Part shown: positions 10,084 through 18,553 of the stretch, piece by piece | Layout: each line of letters starts with the position of its first letter | Numbering within the stretch: position 1 is the first letter of the stretch | NCBI RefSeq assembly: GCF_022690685.1 | Contig: NZ_JALCYY010000015.1 | Span: forward strand, 1-64,000 | Reading direction: 5' to 3' | From: Anaeromyxobacter terrae | GTDB taxonomy: Bacteria; Myxococcota; Myxococcia; Myxococcales; Anaeromyxobacteraceae | Length of the DNA: 64,000 nt | Notes under the pieces: generated by a model | Told to the model about the DNA's origin: nothing | Databases searched by the model: none | What the model saw: the letters and a program-made list of their open reading frames with translations, nothing else | Position numbers and translations under genes: made by a program

Positions 10084-10518
10084 TTGAGGATCCTGGCCTT
10101 CGCGATGGGACACGCGATCCGCGCCGACGACGGCGCCGGGCTCGCCGTTGCGCACGGGCTCGACGCGCTCGTCCCGGGCCTCGAGGTGCTCGAGGTCCCG
10201 GAGCTCCTCCCCGAGCACGCGGAGGCCGTCGCGACGGTCGACGGCGTGCTCTTCCTCGACGCATCGGTGGCCGGGACACCCGGCGACGTGCGCGCCGCGC
10301 GGCTCGTCCCGCGTCCCGCCCGCGAGGCGATCCTCCACTCGCTCACGCCCGAGGAGATCCTCGGCCTCGCCCGCGCCCTCTTCGGCCACGCCCCGCCCGG
10401 CGCGCTCGTCACCATCGCCGGCCGCGACTTCGCGTTCGGCGAGGCGCTGTCGCCCGAGGTCGAGGCCGCGCTGCCGCTCGCGCGCGAGAAGGCGCGCGAG
10501 ATGGCCGCCGGGTTCTAG
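10084..10518 (+). CDS. Hydrogenase-maturation-type endopeptidase (HycI/HybD family)
   Basis: About 144 residues. The N-terminal ILAFAMGHAIRADDGAG corresponds to the GxGNxxxxDDGxG nickel-sensing start of hydrogenase maturation proteases, with the first acidic metal ligand in RADDG and a second in FLDAS. These enzymes cut the C-terminal tail of the [NiFe] large subunit after nickel insertion. The TTG at 10084 is preferred because GGGGAGG lies 7 bp before it; a GTG at 10051 is also in frame. No hydrogenase structural gene is visible, so the substrate is encoded elsewhere or differs. The stop overlaps the convergent phosphoesterase stop. Confidence 0.75.
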   Translation: MRILAFAMGHAIRADDGAGLAVAHGLDALVPGLEVLEVPELLPEHAEAVATVDGVLFLDASVAGTPGDVRAARLVPRPAREAILHSLTPEEILGLARALFGHAPPGALVTIAGRDFAFGEALSPEVEAALPLAREKAREMAAGF

Positions 10519-11390
10519 GGGCTGGCCGAGGGCTCGGACGCCGCCGCCGTGACGGGGAGCGGCGCGGGCGTCTCGATCGCCCGGCCGTCCGCGGAGTGCC
10601 AGCCGTCGTCGCGGCGCTCGAACACGCGCCGCTGCACCGTCCGGAAGGCCCCGCCGTCGAAGCTCCGCACCGCGAGGACGATCCGCGGGCCGTCCACCTC
10701 CAGCCAGTTGTAGGAGTTGGGCTCGTCGCGGAGGCGGACCGAGGTGGCGGTGCCGGCGTGGAACGCGAGGATGGATCGCGCGAGCCGCTCCACCGGGTGC
10801 TCGACCTCGCCGTTCGCGAGCCGGTGCAGGTGACCGGTGAGGAGGACCTCGAGGTGGCACTCCGCGAGCGCGCGAAGCGCCCGGCCGCTCCGGCCGACGA
10901 GGCGCAGCCGCGGGCGGTCCGCGGGCGCCGCGAACGGGTGGTGCGCCACGAGCACGTGCAGGCGGCCTGCCCCCTCGCCGCAGAAGCGGCGCCGCAGATC
11001 CTCGATCTGCGCGAGCGAGATCCGTCCCTCCTTCCAGGTCAGCGAGCGCGCGGTCGAGACGCCCGCCACGTACAGCGCGTCGTCGGCGTACACCGGCGAG
11101 AGGTCCGGGGTGACGATGCGCGTGTACCGCCCGAGCGGCGAGAGGAAGCGGCGCGCGACGTCGTAGAGCGGCACGTCGTGGTTGCCCGGCACGACCACCC
11201 GCGGCGCGGGGATCCGGTCGAGGAAGGCGCGCGCGGCCCGGAACTGCGCGGGGCGCGCGCGCTGGGTGAGGTCCCCGCTCACCGCGACGACCGTCGGGCG
11301 GAGGTCGGCGAGATCGGCGAGGAGCGCCTCCACGACACGCGGCTCCTCGCGCCCGAAGTGGAGGTCCGACAGGTGCGCGACCGTCCTCAC
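10515..11390 (-). CDS. Metallophosphoesterase (calcineurin-like, CpdA-like)
   Basis: A 291-residue protein with the full dimetal phosphoesterase motif set: HLSDLHFG near the N-terminus, VSGDLTQRA, PGNHDVPL (residues about 70-77), AHHPF and TGHLH. These coordinate two metals and cleave phosphodiesters; relatives include the cAMP phosphodiesterase CpdA and phospholipid-acting enzymes. The GTG at 11390 overlaps the stop of the upstream lipid kinase (GTGA), so translation is coupled. That pairing makes a phospholipid or lipid-derived substrate plausible, but this is inference. Confidence 0.88.
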   Translation of the reverse strand: MRTVAHLSDLHFGREEPRVVEALLADLADLRPTVVAVSGDLTQRARPAQFRAARAFLDRIPAPRVVVPGNHDVPLYDVARRFLSPLGRYTRIVTPDLSPVYADDALYVAGVSTARSLTWKEGRISLAQIEDLRRRFCGEGAGRLHVLVAHHPFAAPADRPRLRLVGRSGRALRALAECHLEVLLTGHLHRLANGEVEHPVERLARSILAFHAGTATSVRLRDEPNSYNWLEVDGPRIVLAVRSFDGGAFRTVQRRVFERRDDGWHSADGRAIETPAPLPVTAAASEPSASP

Positions 11391-12349
11391 GGAGCGAGGA
11401 CCCGGAGCGCGCCGGGGCGGATCCGGTAGCGGATGGGCGGGCGCAGCGCGATCACCTCGCCGTCCACCGAGACCGCGAGCCGGCGGTGGTGCGACTCGAT
11501 GGCGAGGCTCGCGACCTCGAGCGCCTCGACGTCGCGGCCCGGATCGACCTTGTCCACGAGCGCCCGCGCGGCGAGGCGGAGCAGGCCGAGACGCGTGGGG
11601 GCGGTCGCGACGTACACTCCGAGGATGCCTCGGTCGAGCGCCTCGCGCCGCTGGGTCGCGACGAGCGCCGTGTCGTAGCGGTTGTTGCCGACGAAGACGA
11701 ACGGCGTGCGGCGGGGCCCGGCTCCGCCAGACCAGCGGATGCGCACCGACAGCGGGCGGAGCCGCACGAGCACGCGCAGCGCCGCCCACGCCATCGCGAG
11801 CCCCTTGCCGAGCCACCTCCCGAGGCGGCGACGGGCGCGCTCGCGCTCGCGGACCGCGTGCGGGTAGACGCCGATCGACGAGTTGTTGACGAAGACCCGG
11901 CCGTTCACCTCGGCGACGTCCACCCGGCGAGGCGCGCCCGAGGCAATGACGCGGGCGGCGCCCTCGAGGTCCGCGGGGATCCCCAGGTCCTTCGCGAAGT
12001 GGTTCAGGGTCCCGAGCGGCAGGACGCCGAGCGGCGTGTCGGAGCCGGCGAGCGCCCCCGCCACCGCGCTCACGGTGCCGTCGCCCCCCGCGGCGACCAC
12101 CACGTCCACCGCGTGATCCTCGGCGGCAGCGCGCGCGACCGCGCCGAGGTCGCCCGTGCTCGCCCGGATCTGCGCCTCGGCCCCCGCGGCCGAGAGCGCC
12201 GCCCGCAGCCGCTCGGCGACATCCTCCCCGCCCGCGCTCCCCGCGCTCGCGTTCAGCACCACGACGCACCGCCGCGGCGGCGAGCGGGCCACCGCCGGCT
12301 CCGCGGGCGCTCGCACGCCCGTCTCGGGATGCTGTGCAGCGGACGTCAC
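11387..12349 (-). CDS. Diacylglycerol kinase-family lipid kinase
   Basis: A 320-residue protein of the DAGK catalytic family (DgkB/YegS/BmrU type). The nucleotide-binding motif GGDGT is at residues 88-92, followed by PLGTLNHFAKD, the substrate-loop pattern of the family, and a C-terminal beta domain ending RPPIRYRIRPGALRVL. It phosphorylates a diacylglycerol or related lipid at the membrane. An alanine/proline-rich 25-residue tail precedes the domain. It lies 60 bp downstream of the TolC-like gene on the same strand and overlaps the phosphoesterase by 4 bp. Confidence 0.9.
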   Translation of the reverse strand: MTSAAQHPETGVRAPAEPAVARSPPRRCVVVLNASAGSAGGEDVAERLRAALSAAGAEAQIRASTGDLGAVARAAAEDHAVDVVVAAGGDGTVSAVAGALAGSDTPLGVLPLGTLNHFAKDLGIPADLEGAARVIASGAPRRVDVAEVNGRVFVNNSSIGVYPHAVRERERARRRLGRWLGKGLAMAWAALRVLVRLRPLSVRIRWSGGAGPRRTPFVFVGNNRYDTALVATQRREALDRGILGVYVATAPTRLGLLRLAARALVDKVDPGRDVEALEVASLAIESHHRRLAVSVDGEVIALRPPIRYRIRPGALRVLAP

Positions 12350-12409
12350 GCTCGAAAGGTAGCGCGTCCCCCGCCGCGAGGCGGTCGCCGCGGCGTCCTG
12401 CCGCCGCGC

Positions 12410-13792
12410 TCAGCGCACCTCGCGTCCGAGCGCGAGCAGGAGCTGCGCGCGCGTGCTCGACACGGACTGCTCGGCCTGGACCCGCTGTCCGGCCGCGGCC
12501 GTCGCGGCCACCTGGGCGTCGCCGAGCTCGATGATGCTGCCCGCGCCGGCCTGGTAGCGCCCCTCTGCGAGCCGGAGCCGCTCGCGGGCGTTCACGAGCG
12601 CCTCGCCGGCCGCGTCCAGCGCCGCGCGCGCCGCCTGCACCGCCGCGCGCGCCTGCTCGACCTCGACCCGGACCTGCTGCCGGAGCACGTCCGTCTGCGC
12701 CTCCGTCGCCCCGAGGTTCGCGTCGGCCTCGCGAGTCTGCGCGCGGGTGAGCCCGCCCTGGAAGATCGACCAGCCGAGCGTCAGCGTGGCGTTCCAGCCT
12801 CGATCGAGGTTGTCGAGCGCCGGGCCGATCCCCGTCACCGCGGCGCCCGCCGACAGCGTGGGGAGCCAGCCGGCCCGCGCCGCGTCGCGCGCGAGGACGT
12901 CCGAGCGCGCCTGGCTGCCGAGGGCGGCGAGCTCGGGCCGCGCCGCGAGCGCCTCCGCGAGGAGCGGATCGACCGGCCCGTCCTCGCCGGGAACCGCCGG
13001 GAGCGCGCCGTCGCCGAGGTCGAAGTCGGCCCCGCGATCGATCCCCATCGCCTGGACGAGCTGCGCGCGCGTGACGACGTAGTCGTTCCCGGCGCGGATG
13101 AGCGCCACCTGGGCGTTGGCGCGGTCGGCGCGGGCCTGGGCGAGGTCGATGGCCGGGCGCGTGCCCACCTGCACGAAGGCCTCCACCTGGCGGAGGTGCG
13201 CCTCCTGGTTCGCGAGCGTGTCCTCCGCGACGCCGACGAGATCGCGCGCCGCCCGCGCGGCGAACCACGCGGTCCGGGCCTGCGCCACGATCTGCTGCTC
13301 GGTCGCGCGCGCCGTCGACCGCTGCGCCTCGGCGCTCGCGCCGGCGGCGCGCCAGCGCTCGAGCTGAGGCACGTCGACGAGCGCCTGCCGCGCGGAGGCG
13401 CCGGCGCTCCAGGTCGTCGTGGCCGTAGTGAATCCGAGCCCGCTCGCCGCGCTCCCGCCGGACGCCGAGCCCGAGCCCCCGCGCCGCTGGACCTGGCCCT
13501 CGAGGTCGACCTGCGGCAGGAGCGGCGCGAGCGCCTGGTCGGTTCGAGCGCCGGCCGCATCGGTCGTGGCCCGCACCTGGCGCAGCCGCGGCTGGTGCTC
13601 GAGCGCGGTGCGGACCGCCTCGTCGAGGGTGATGACGTCGCGGGGCGCGACGGCGGGGCCGGGCGCGGGAGGCGGCGCCGCTGGCCCGGGGGTCGCCGGC
13701 GGCGAGGCGGGCCGGGCCTCCTGCGCGCGGGCGGGGGCCGCCGCGAGGACCGCGAAGACCGCGAGGAGCGGGGCGACGACGGTGAGTCTCAT
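12410..13792 (-). CDS. TolC-family outer-membrane efflux protein
   Basis: A 460-residue protein with a cleavable signal peptide (VAPLLAVFAVLAAAPARAQ) and a proline/alanine-rich linker. Two repeats follow of the long coiled-coil helical halves typical of outer-membrane efflux proteins (OEP domains around 60-250 and 270-455), rich in Ala, Gln and Glu. It forms the outer-membrane duct for the MacAB-like pump encoded just upstream. ATG 13792 overlaps the permease stop (ATGA), so it is the last member of the export operon. Confidence 0.9.
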   Translation of the reverse strand: MRLTVVAPLLAVFAVLAAAPARAQEARPASPPATPGPAAPPPAPGPAVAPRDVITLDEAVRTALEHQPRLRQVRATTDAAGARTDQALAPLLPQVDLEGQVQRRGGSGSASGGSAASGLGFTTATTTWSAGASARQALVDVPQLERWRAAGASAEAQRSTARATEQQIVAQARTAWFAARAARDLVGVAEDTLANQEAHLRQVEAFVQVGTRPAIDLAQARADRANAQVALIRAGNDYVVTRAQLVQAMGIDRGADFDLGDGALPAVPGEDGPVDPLLAEALAARPELAALGSQARSDVLARDAARAGWLPTLSAGAAVTGIGPALDNLDRGWNATLTLGWSIFQGGLTRAQTREADANLGATEAQTDVLRQQVRVEVEQARAAVQAARAALDAAGEALVNARERLRLAEGRYQAGAGSIIELGDAQVAATAAAGQRVQAEQSVSSTRAQLLLALGREVR

Positions 13793-15018
13793 TCGAACCT
13801 CAGCGCCTGGATCGGATCGAGCCGCGACGCGCGGAACGCCGGGTAGAGGCCGAAGCCCACGCCGACGAGGCCGCTGAACCCGACCGCGATGAGCACGATG
13901 TCCGCGCGGAAGAGGACGGGCCAGCCGAAGCTCACCGCGAGCCGCCACGCGACGACGAGCCCCAGCGCCACGCCGATGACGCCGCCCGCGATCGACAGCG
14001 TGAGCGCCTCCGCGAGGAACTGCAGGAGGATGTCGCGGGCGCGCGCGCCGACCGCCATCCGCACGCCGATCTCGCGCGTCCGCTCGGTGACCGACACGAG
14101 CATGATGTTCATGATCCCGATGCCGCCGACGAGGAGGGACACCGCCGCGATCGCCGCGAGGAGCGTCGTGAGGGTTCGCGCCCCCTCCTGCTGGGCGCTC
14201 GCCGCCTCGGCGAGGTTGCGGATGGAGAAGTCGTCGTCCGCGCCGGGCTGCAGCCGGTGACGGTCGCGCAGCAGCGCGCGGATCTGGGACTCGGCGCGCA
14301 CGGTGTCGGCCTGGCTCGCCGCGCCGACGAACACCACCCCCGAGACGACGTTCTTGAGCCCGCCCTGGATCTTCGCGAGGTAGGTCGAGGACGGCATGAA
14401 CACCGCGTCGTCGAGGTCCTGCCCGCCCGGCGACTGCCCCTTCGCCTCGAGCACTCCGACCACCTGGAACGGCACGTTCTTCACGCGGACCTGGTGGCCG
14501 ACCGGGTCCGCTCCCGGCCCGAAGAGCCGGTCGGCGACGGTCTTCCCGAGCACGAGCACCTTCGTGCCCGCGTCGACGTCGGAGGCGCTGAAGTTCTCAC
14601 CCCTCACCGCCGCCCAGTTCCGGATGACGAAGTAGTCCGGGGTCGTGCCGTTGACGGCGGTGGTCCAGTTGAGGTCCTCGTAGATCAGCGACGCGACGGA
14701 GCGGAGGATCGGCGCCGCCCCGCGGACCACCGGGAGCTCGGTCTGGATCGCGCGGACGTCGTCCCAGGTGATCGTGGGCAGGCTGCCGAACCCGCCGAAC
14801 GCGCCGCCCGAGGTGGAGGCGCCCGGGAGGATGATGAGCATGTTCGAGCCCATCGCCTCGAAGGTCTTCTGCACCCGCGCGTTCGCGCCGTCGCCGATGG
14901 CGACCATCGCGATGACGGCGGACACGCCGATGACCACGCCGAGCGTGGTGAGGAACGAGCGCATCTTGGAGCGCCGCAGCGCCCGCAGCGCGATCCGGAT
15001 CGTCTGCAGGAGGTTCAC
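13789..15018 (-). CDS. MacB-like ABC transporter permease
   Basis: A 409-residue permease of the MacB/FtsX type. It has one N-terminal membrane helix (residues about 20-45, LTTLGVVIGVSAVIAMVAIG), a periplasmic MacB core domain of roughly 220 residues, and three C-terminal helices with the GIMNIMLVSVTERTREIG motif. It has no ATPase domain; that is supplied by the adjacent gene, whose stop overlaps this ATG (ATGA). Such systems use ATP to drive substrates from the periplasm through TolC. The substrate cannot be told from sequence. Confidence 0.92.
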   Translation of the reverse strand: MNLLQTIRIALRALRRSKMRSFLTTLGVVIGVSAVIAMVAIGDGANARVQKTFEAMGSNMLIILPGASTSGGAFGGFGSLPTITWDDVRAIQTELPVVRGAAPILRSVASLIYEDLNWTTAVNGTTPDYFVIRNWAAVRGENFSASDVDAGTKVLVLGKTVADRLFGPGADPVGHQVRVKNVPFQVVGVLEAKGQSPGGQDLDDAVFMPSSTYLAKIQGGLKNVVSGVVFVGAASQADTVRAESQIRALLRDRHRLQPGADDDFSIRNLAEAASAQQEGARTLTTLLAAIAAVSLLVGGIGIMNIMLVSVTERTREIGVRMAVGARARDILLQFLAEALTLSIAGGVIGVALGLVVAWRLAVSFGWPVLFRADIVLIAVGFSGLVGVGFGLYPAFRASRLDPIQALRFE

Positions 15019-15770
15019 GACTCCACCCTCCCCTCCACCGCTTCGTGCGGCCTCGGCGGCGGCGGCACCGCCGGACGCGGGATGCGCCGCTCGTCCGAGA
15101 GCACGCGCCCGTCGCGCATGACGAGGACGCGCGCGGCGTACTCCGCGATGTCGTGCTCGTGGGTGACGAGCACGACGGTGATCCCGGCATGCCCGAGCTC
15201 CTGCAGGAGCGCCATCACCTCCACGCTCGTGCGGGAGTCGAGGTTGCCGGTGGGCTCGTCGGCGAGCAGCACGCGCGGCCGGTTCACGAGCGCGCGGGCG
15301 ATGGCGACGCGCTGCTGCTGCCCGCCGGAGAGCTGGTTCGGCAGGTGGTCGGCGCGGTCGGCGAGCCCGACCCGCTCGAGCGCCTCCTTCGCGCGCGCGT
15401 GCCGCTCGGCGGTCGAGATCCCGGCGTAGAGGAGCGGCAGCTCGACGTTCTCGAGCGCGCTCGTGCGCGCGAGCAGGTTGAAGTTCTGGAAGACGAAGCC
15501 GAGGGTGCGGTTGCGGATCGCGGCGAGCGCGTCGTTCGGGAGGCGCGAGACGTCCTGGCCCTCGAGCAGGTAGCGGCCGCGCGTCGGGCGGTCGAGGCAG
15601 CCGAGGAGGTTCATGAGCGTCGACTTGCCCGAGCCGGACGCGCCCATGACCGCCACGAACTCGCCCTCCTCGATGGTGAGCGTCACGCCCTGGAGCGCGC
15701 GCACCTCGACGTCCCCCATGACGTAGGTCCGGGCGACGTCCTCGAGCCGGATGAGCGGAGGAGCTTCCAC
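15015..15770 (-). CDS. ABC transporter ATP-binding protein (MacB/LolD type)
   Basis: A 251-residue ATPase with Walker A GASGSGKST, the LSGGQQQR signature, Walker B VLLADEPTGNLDS and the switch histidine in VTHEHD. It energises the MacB-like permease. The start is GTG 15770, preceded by AGGAGC; the reading frame upstream is longer but belongs to the membrane-fusion gene region. It follows the membrane-fusion gene after 8 bp and overlaps the permease by 4 bp, so MacA-ATPase-permease-TolC form one transcript. Confidence 0.93.
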   Translation of the reverse strand: MEAPPLIRLEDVARTYVMGDVEVRALQGVTLTIEEGEFVAVMGASGSGKSTLMNLLGCLDRPTRGRYLLEGQDVSRLPNDALAAIRNRTLGFVFQNFNLLARTSALENVELPLLYAGISTAERHARAKEALERVGLADRADHLPNQLSGGQQQRVAIARALVNRPRVLLADEPTGNLDSRTSVEVMALLQELGHAGITVVLVTHEHDIAEYAARVLVMRDGRVLSDERRIPRPAVPPPPRPHEAVEGRVES

Positions 15771-15778
15771 GCGCGCTC

Positions 15779-17077
15779 CTAGAACGGCCCGCGCCGGCCG
15801 CCGCCGGGGAACCCGCCGCCCGGCGCGCTCCCGCTGCGCGTCGCCTGCGCGTCCGTCACGAGCTCGTCGCCCGGCTGGACCTCGCCCTTCACGAGCTCGG
15901 TCAGGGAGCCGTCGGAGACCCCGAGCACCACCGGCACCTGCACCGGCCGGCCGTCGCGCACGACCCACACGCTCCGGTCGGCGCCGCGCCCCCCGCCGCG
16001 ACCCGGGCCCGCGCCCCGGCTGCCGATCGCGCCCTGCCCGGCCGCGCCGCCCGGCGTCGCCGCGGCGGCGTTCCCGCTTGCGCCCCCGTTCGCCCGCTCG
16101 GGCTGCCCGAACCCCGGCGGCGGACGAAAGCGGAGGGCGGCGTTCGGGAGCCGCACCACGTCGTCCTTCTCCGCGTAGACGAACGTGACCGTCGCGGTCA
16201 TGCCCGGCTTGAGCTTCAGGTCGCCGTTCGGCACGTCCACCACCGCGTCGTAGGTGACGACGTTCTGCACCGTCTGCGGCGCGTTCCGCACCTGCCGCAC
16301 CGACCCGGAGAAGACCTCGCCGGGGTAGGCGTCCACCGTGAACGTCGAGGTCATCCCCGCGCGGAGCCGCCCCACGTCCGCCTCGGCGACGTTCGTGTCC
16401 ACCTGCATCTTCGCGAGGTCCTCTGCGATGACGAAGAGCGTCGGCGCCTGAAGCGACGCGGCGACGGTCTGGCCGACGTCCACGTTGCGGGAGATGACGA
16501 CGCCGTCGGTGGGCGAGGCGATCTGGGTATAGGCGAGGTTGACCTCCGACTGGTGGAGCGCCGCGCGCGTCTGCGCGAGGGTCCCCTGCGCGGCCTGGAC
16601 GCCGGCGCGGGCGCCGTCGGCGTTGGCGCGCGCGGTGTCGAGATCCGCCCCGGCGATGAGGTTCTTCGCCGCGAGCTCCTCCGCGCGCCGGAGCTGGCGG
16701 TCCGCGTCCGCCGCCTGCGCCCGCGCCTTCGCGAGGTTCCCCTCCGCCGCGACGGTGTTCGCGCGTGCCTGCTCCACCGCCGCCTGGAAGAGCGCCGGAT
16801 CGATGCGGGCGATGATCTGGCCCTTCTTCACCGGCGTGTTGAAGTCGGCGAAGAGTCCCGCGACCCGCCCCGAGACCTGGCTGCCGACCTGGACCGTGAC
16901 GAGCGCCGACAGCGTGCCCGTGGCGGTGACCTTCGCGACGATGCGGCCGCGGTCCACCCGCGCCGTCTCGAGCCTGGGCTCGCCGTTCGCGACCCCCGCC
17001 CGCCAGCGCCAGATCCCGCCCGCGGCGATGAGGACCGCGAGCGCGGCGGCGACGAGGATGAGGGTCTTGCGGCTCAT
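15779..17077 (-). CDS. MacA-like periplasmic membrane-fusion protein
   Basis: A 432-residue HlyD/RND-type adaptor. It has an N-terminal membrane anchor (residues 5-24), a biotinyl-lipoyl half-motif (VGSQVSGRV), a coiled-coil hairpin of Ala/Glu-rich heptads (about 100-190), the second lipoyl half (SPTDGVVISRNVDVGQTV) and beta-barrel domains. A Gly/Ala/Pro/Arg-rich low-complexity insert lies between about 345 and 380 and the C-terminus is glycine-rich. It bridges inner-membrane MacB and outer-membrane TolC, and is first in the operon. The ATG at 17077 is preceded by CAGGGAG. Confidence 0.92.
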   Translation of the reverse strand: MSRKTLILVAAALAVLIAAGGIWRWRAGVANGEPRLETARVDRGRIVAKVTATGTLSALVTVQVGSQVSGRVAGLFADFNTPVKKGQIIARIDPALFQAAVEQARANTVAAEGNLAKARAQAADADRQLRRAEELAAKNLIAGADLDTARANADGARAGVQAAQGTLAQTRAALHQSEVNLAYTQIASPTDGVVISRNVDVGQTVAASLQAPTLFVIAEDLAKMQVDTNVAEADVGRLRAGMTSTFTVDAYPGEVFSGSVRQVRNAPQTVQNVVTYDAVVDVPNGDLKLKPGMTATVTFVYAEKDDVVRLPNAALRFRPPPGFGQPERANGGASGNAAAATPGGAAGQGAIGSRGAGPGRGGGRGADRSVWVVRDGRPVQVPVVLGVSDGSLTELVKGEVQPGDELVTDAQATRSGSAPGGGFPGGGRRGPF

Positions 17078-17323
17078 GTACGCTCCCTGGAGCCGGCCCC
17101 CGACGCCGCCCCGGAACCTGAACCCGCGACGCCCCGGAACGTTACGCCGCCCGTGCGCGAGGCACGCGGGCGCGGCCTCGGCCGCTTGGGGCTGCGCCGC
17201 GGAGACTCCCAGGGCGAGCGCCCGCCGAGCGCCGGCCTCGCCGCAACGCCAGCCCCGAGCGACGTGACTAGCCTCTGGCGAAGGCGCGGCCGCAATCCCT
17301 CCCCGCGCCCGGAGGAGGCACAC

Positions 17324-17614
17324 ATGGCAACGGCGATGCCGGTGATCTCGACCTGCGAGGTGTCGAGCTGCTTCTACAACGCGGGCAAGATGTGCCACGC
17401 GCCCGCCATCAACGTCGGGAGCGACCACGCGCTCTGCGACGCGTTCATGGCGGACAGCAAGGGGCGTCACAGCGCCCGCAAGGACGTCGGCATGGTGGGC
17501 GCCTGCCACATCGAGGAGTGCAAGTTCAACGACGCGATGACCTGCTCCGCCTCGGCGATCGTGGTGCTCGGCCACAGCGGGCACGCGGACTGCGGGACGT
17601 ACCAGCACCGCTGA
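17324..17614 (+). CDS. DUF1540 small cysteine-rich protein
   Basis: A 96-residue protein with two repeats of a cysteine pattern C-x4-C-x(Y/F)N...C-x5-C (residues about 11-40 and 62-93), as in DUF1540 proteins, which are thought to bind a metal such as zinc. No catalytic residues are recognisable. A strong GGAGGAGG site precedes ATG 17324. It is transcribed divergently from the efflux operon (246 bp between) and ends 149 bp before tmRNA. Function unknown. Confidence 0.8.
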   Translation: MATAMPVISTCEVSSCFYNAGKMCHAPAINVGSDHALCDAFMADSKGRHSARKDVGMVGACHIEECKFNDAMTCSASAIVVLGHSGHADCGTYQHR

Positions 17615-17712
17615 GGGGCGCGCCGGCAGGGTCCGTCCCGAGAGACGAGCGCCCGGCTCGCTCTACTGCCGCCGGGCCGCCGTCCGCTTCCGTGCTAGGA
17701 TGCCGCCGCCGC

Positions 17713-17740
17713 TTGACTCTCGCGGCGGCGGTCTTATGAA
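17713..17740 (+). promoter_or_regulatory. Probable sigma-70-type promoter of tmRNA
   Basis: TTGACT (17713-17718), a 16-bp spacer and TATGAA (17735-17740) match the -35/-10 consensus well. Transcription would begin about 17747, giving a short 5' leader that RNase P removes before the mature tmRNA 5' end at 17764. The -35 box sits in the loop between GC-rich inverted arms (CCGCCGC / GCGGCGG), which could also end the upstream DUF1540 transcript. Confidence 0.6.
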
Positions 17741-17763
17741 AAGGACCGTCAGTTCGCAGATTT

Positions 17764-18112
<349 letters not shown>

Positions 18113-18116
18113 TTCA

Positions 18117-18141
18117 AGCTCCCGTCCTCGGGAGCTTTTTT
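18117..18141 (+). terminator. Rho-independent terminator of tmRNA
   Basis: A perfect 8-bp stem AGCTCCCG / CGGGAGCT with a TCCT loop is followed by a run of Ts, six bases after the mature tmRNA 3' end. Confidence 0.85.
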
Positions 18142-18285
18142 CGTCCGGTAGCAAACCGGTGGCAAGGCCGTGTTACCGAGGGCCTGACTTCGAGGACTTG
18201 GGCGTTCGAGGCGCCATGCACCTCGACACCGGGTCGTACACTCTCGGTGATTCACGTCGTGAGCTGAACCCGAACTGGAGAGCGA

Positions 18286-18504
18286 TTGAGCGAGAAGGAA
18301 GCAGGCATCGAGGTGCAGGGCCGCATCGAGGAGTCGAGCGGCGGCATGTACCGCGTGAAGCTGGATCAGGGACCGGTCGTGCTGGCGTATCCGTCGGGGA
18401 AGATGAAGCGGTTCCACATCCGCATCATCACCGGCGACCGCGTGAAGGTGGAGCTGTCGCCGTACGACCTCACGCGCGGGCGCATCACGTATCGGGACAA
18501 GTAG
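18286..18504 (+). CDS. infA: Translation initiation factor IF-1 (copy 1)
   Basis: A 72-residue OB-fold protein with the IF-1 patterns [24 protein letters not shown], and [18 protein letters not shown]-1 occupies the ribosomal A site and assists IF-2 and IF-3 in initiation. The start is TTG 18286 with GGAG six bases before it. It lies 145 bp after the tmRNA terminator, alone. A second copy at 44029 differs at 8 of 72 positions; both keep the residues usual for the family, so both look functional. Confidence 0.95.
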   Translation: MSEKEAGIEVQGRIEESSGGMYRVKLDQGPVVLAYPSGKMKRFHIRIITGDRVKVELSPYDLTRGRITYRDK

Positions 18505-18553
18505 CGCCGAGCAGCCGCCCTGGCATCGCAGCTCGCCAGCGCTCGCGGCGCGG

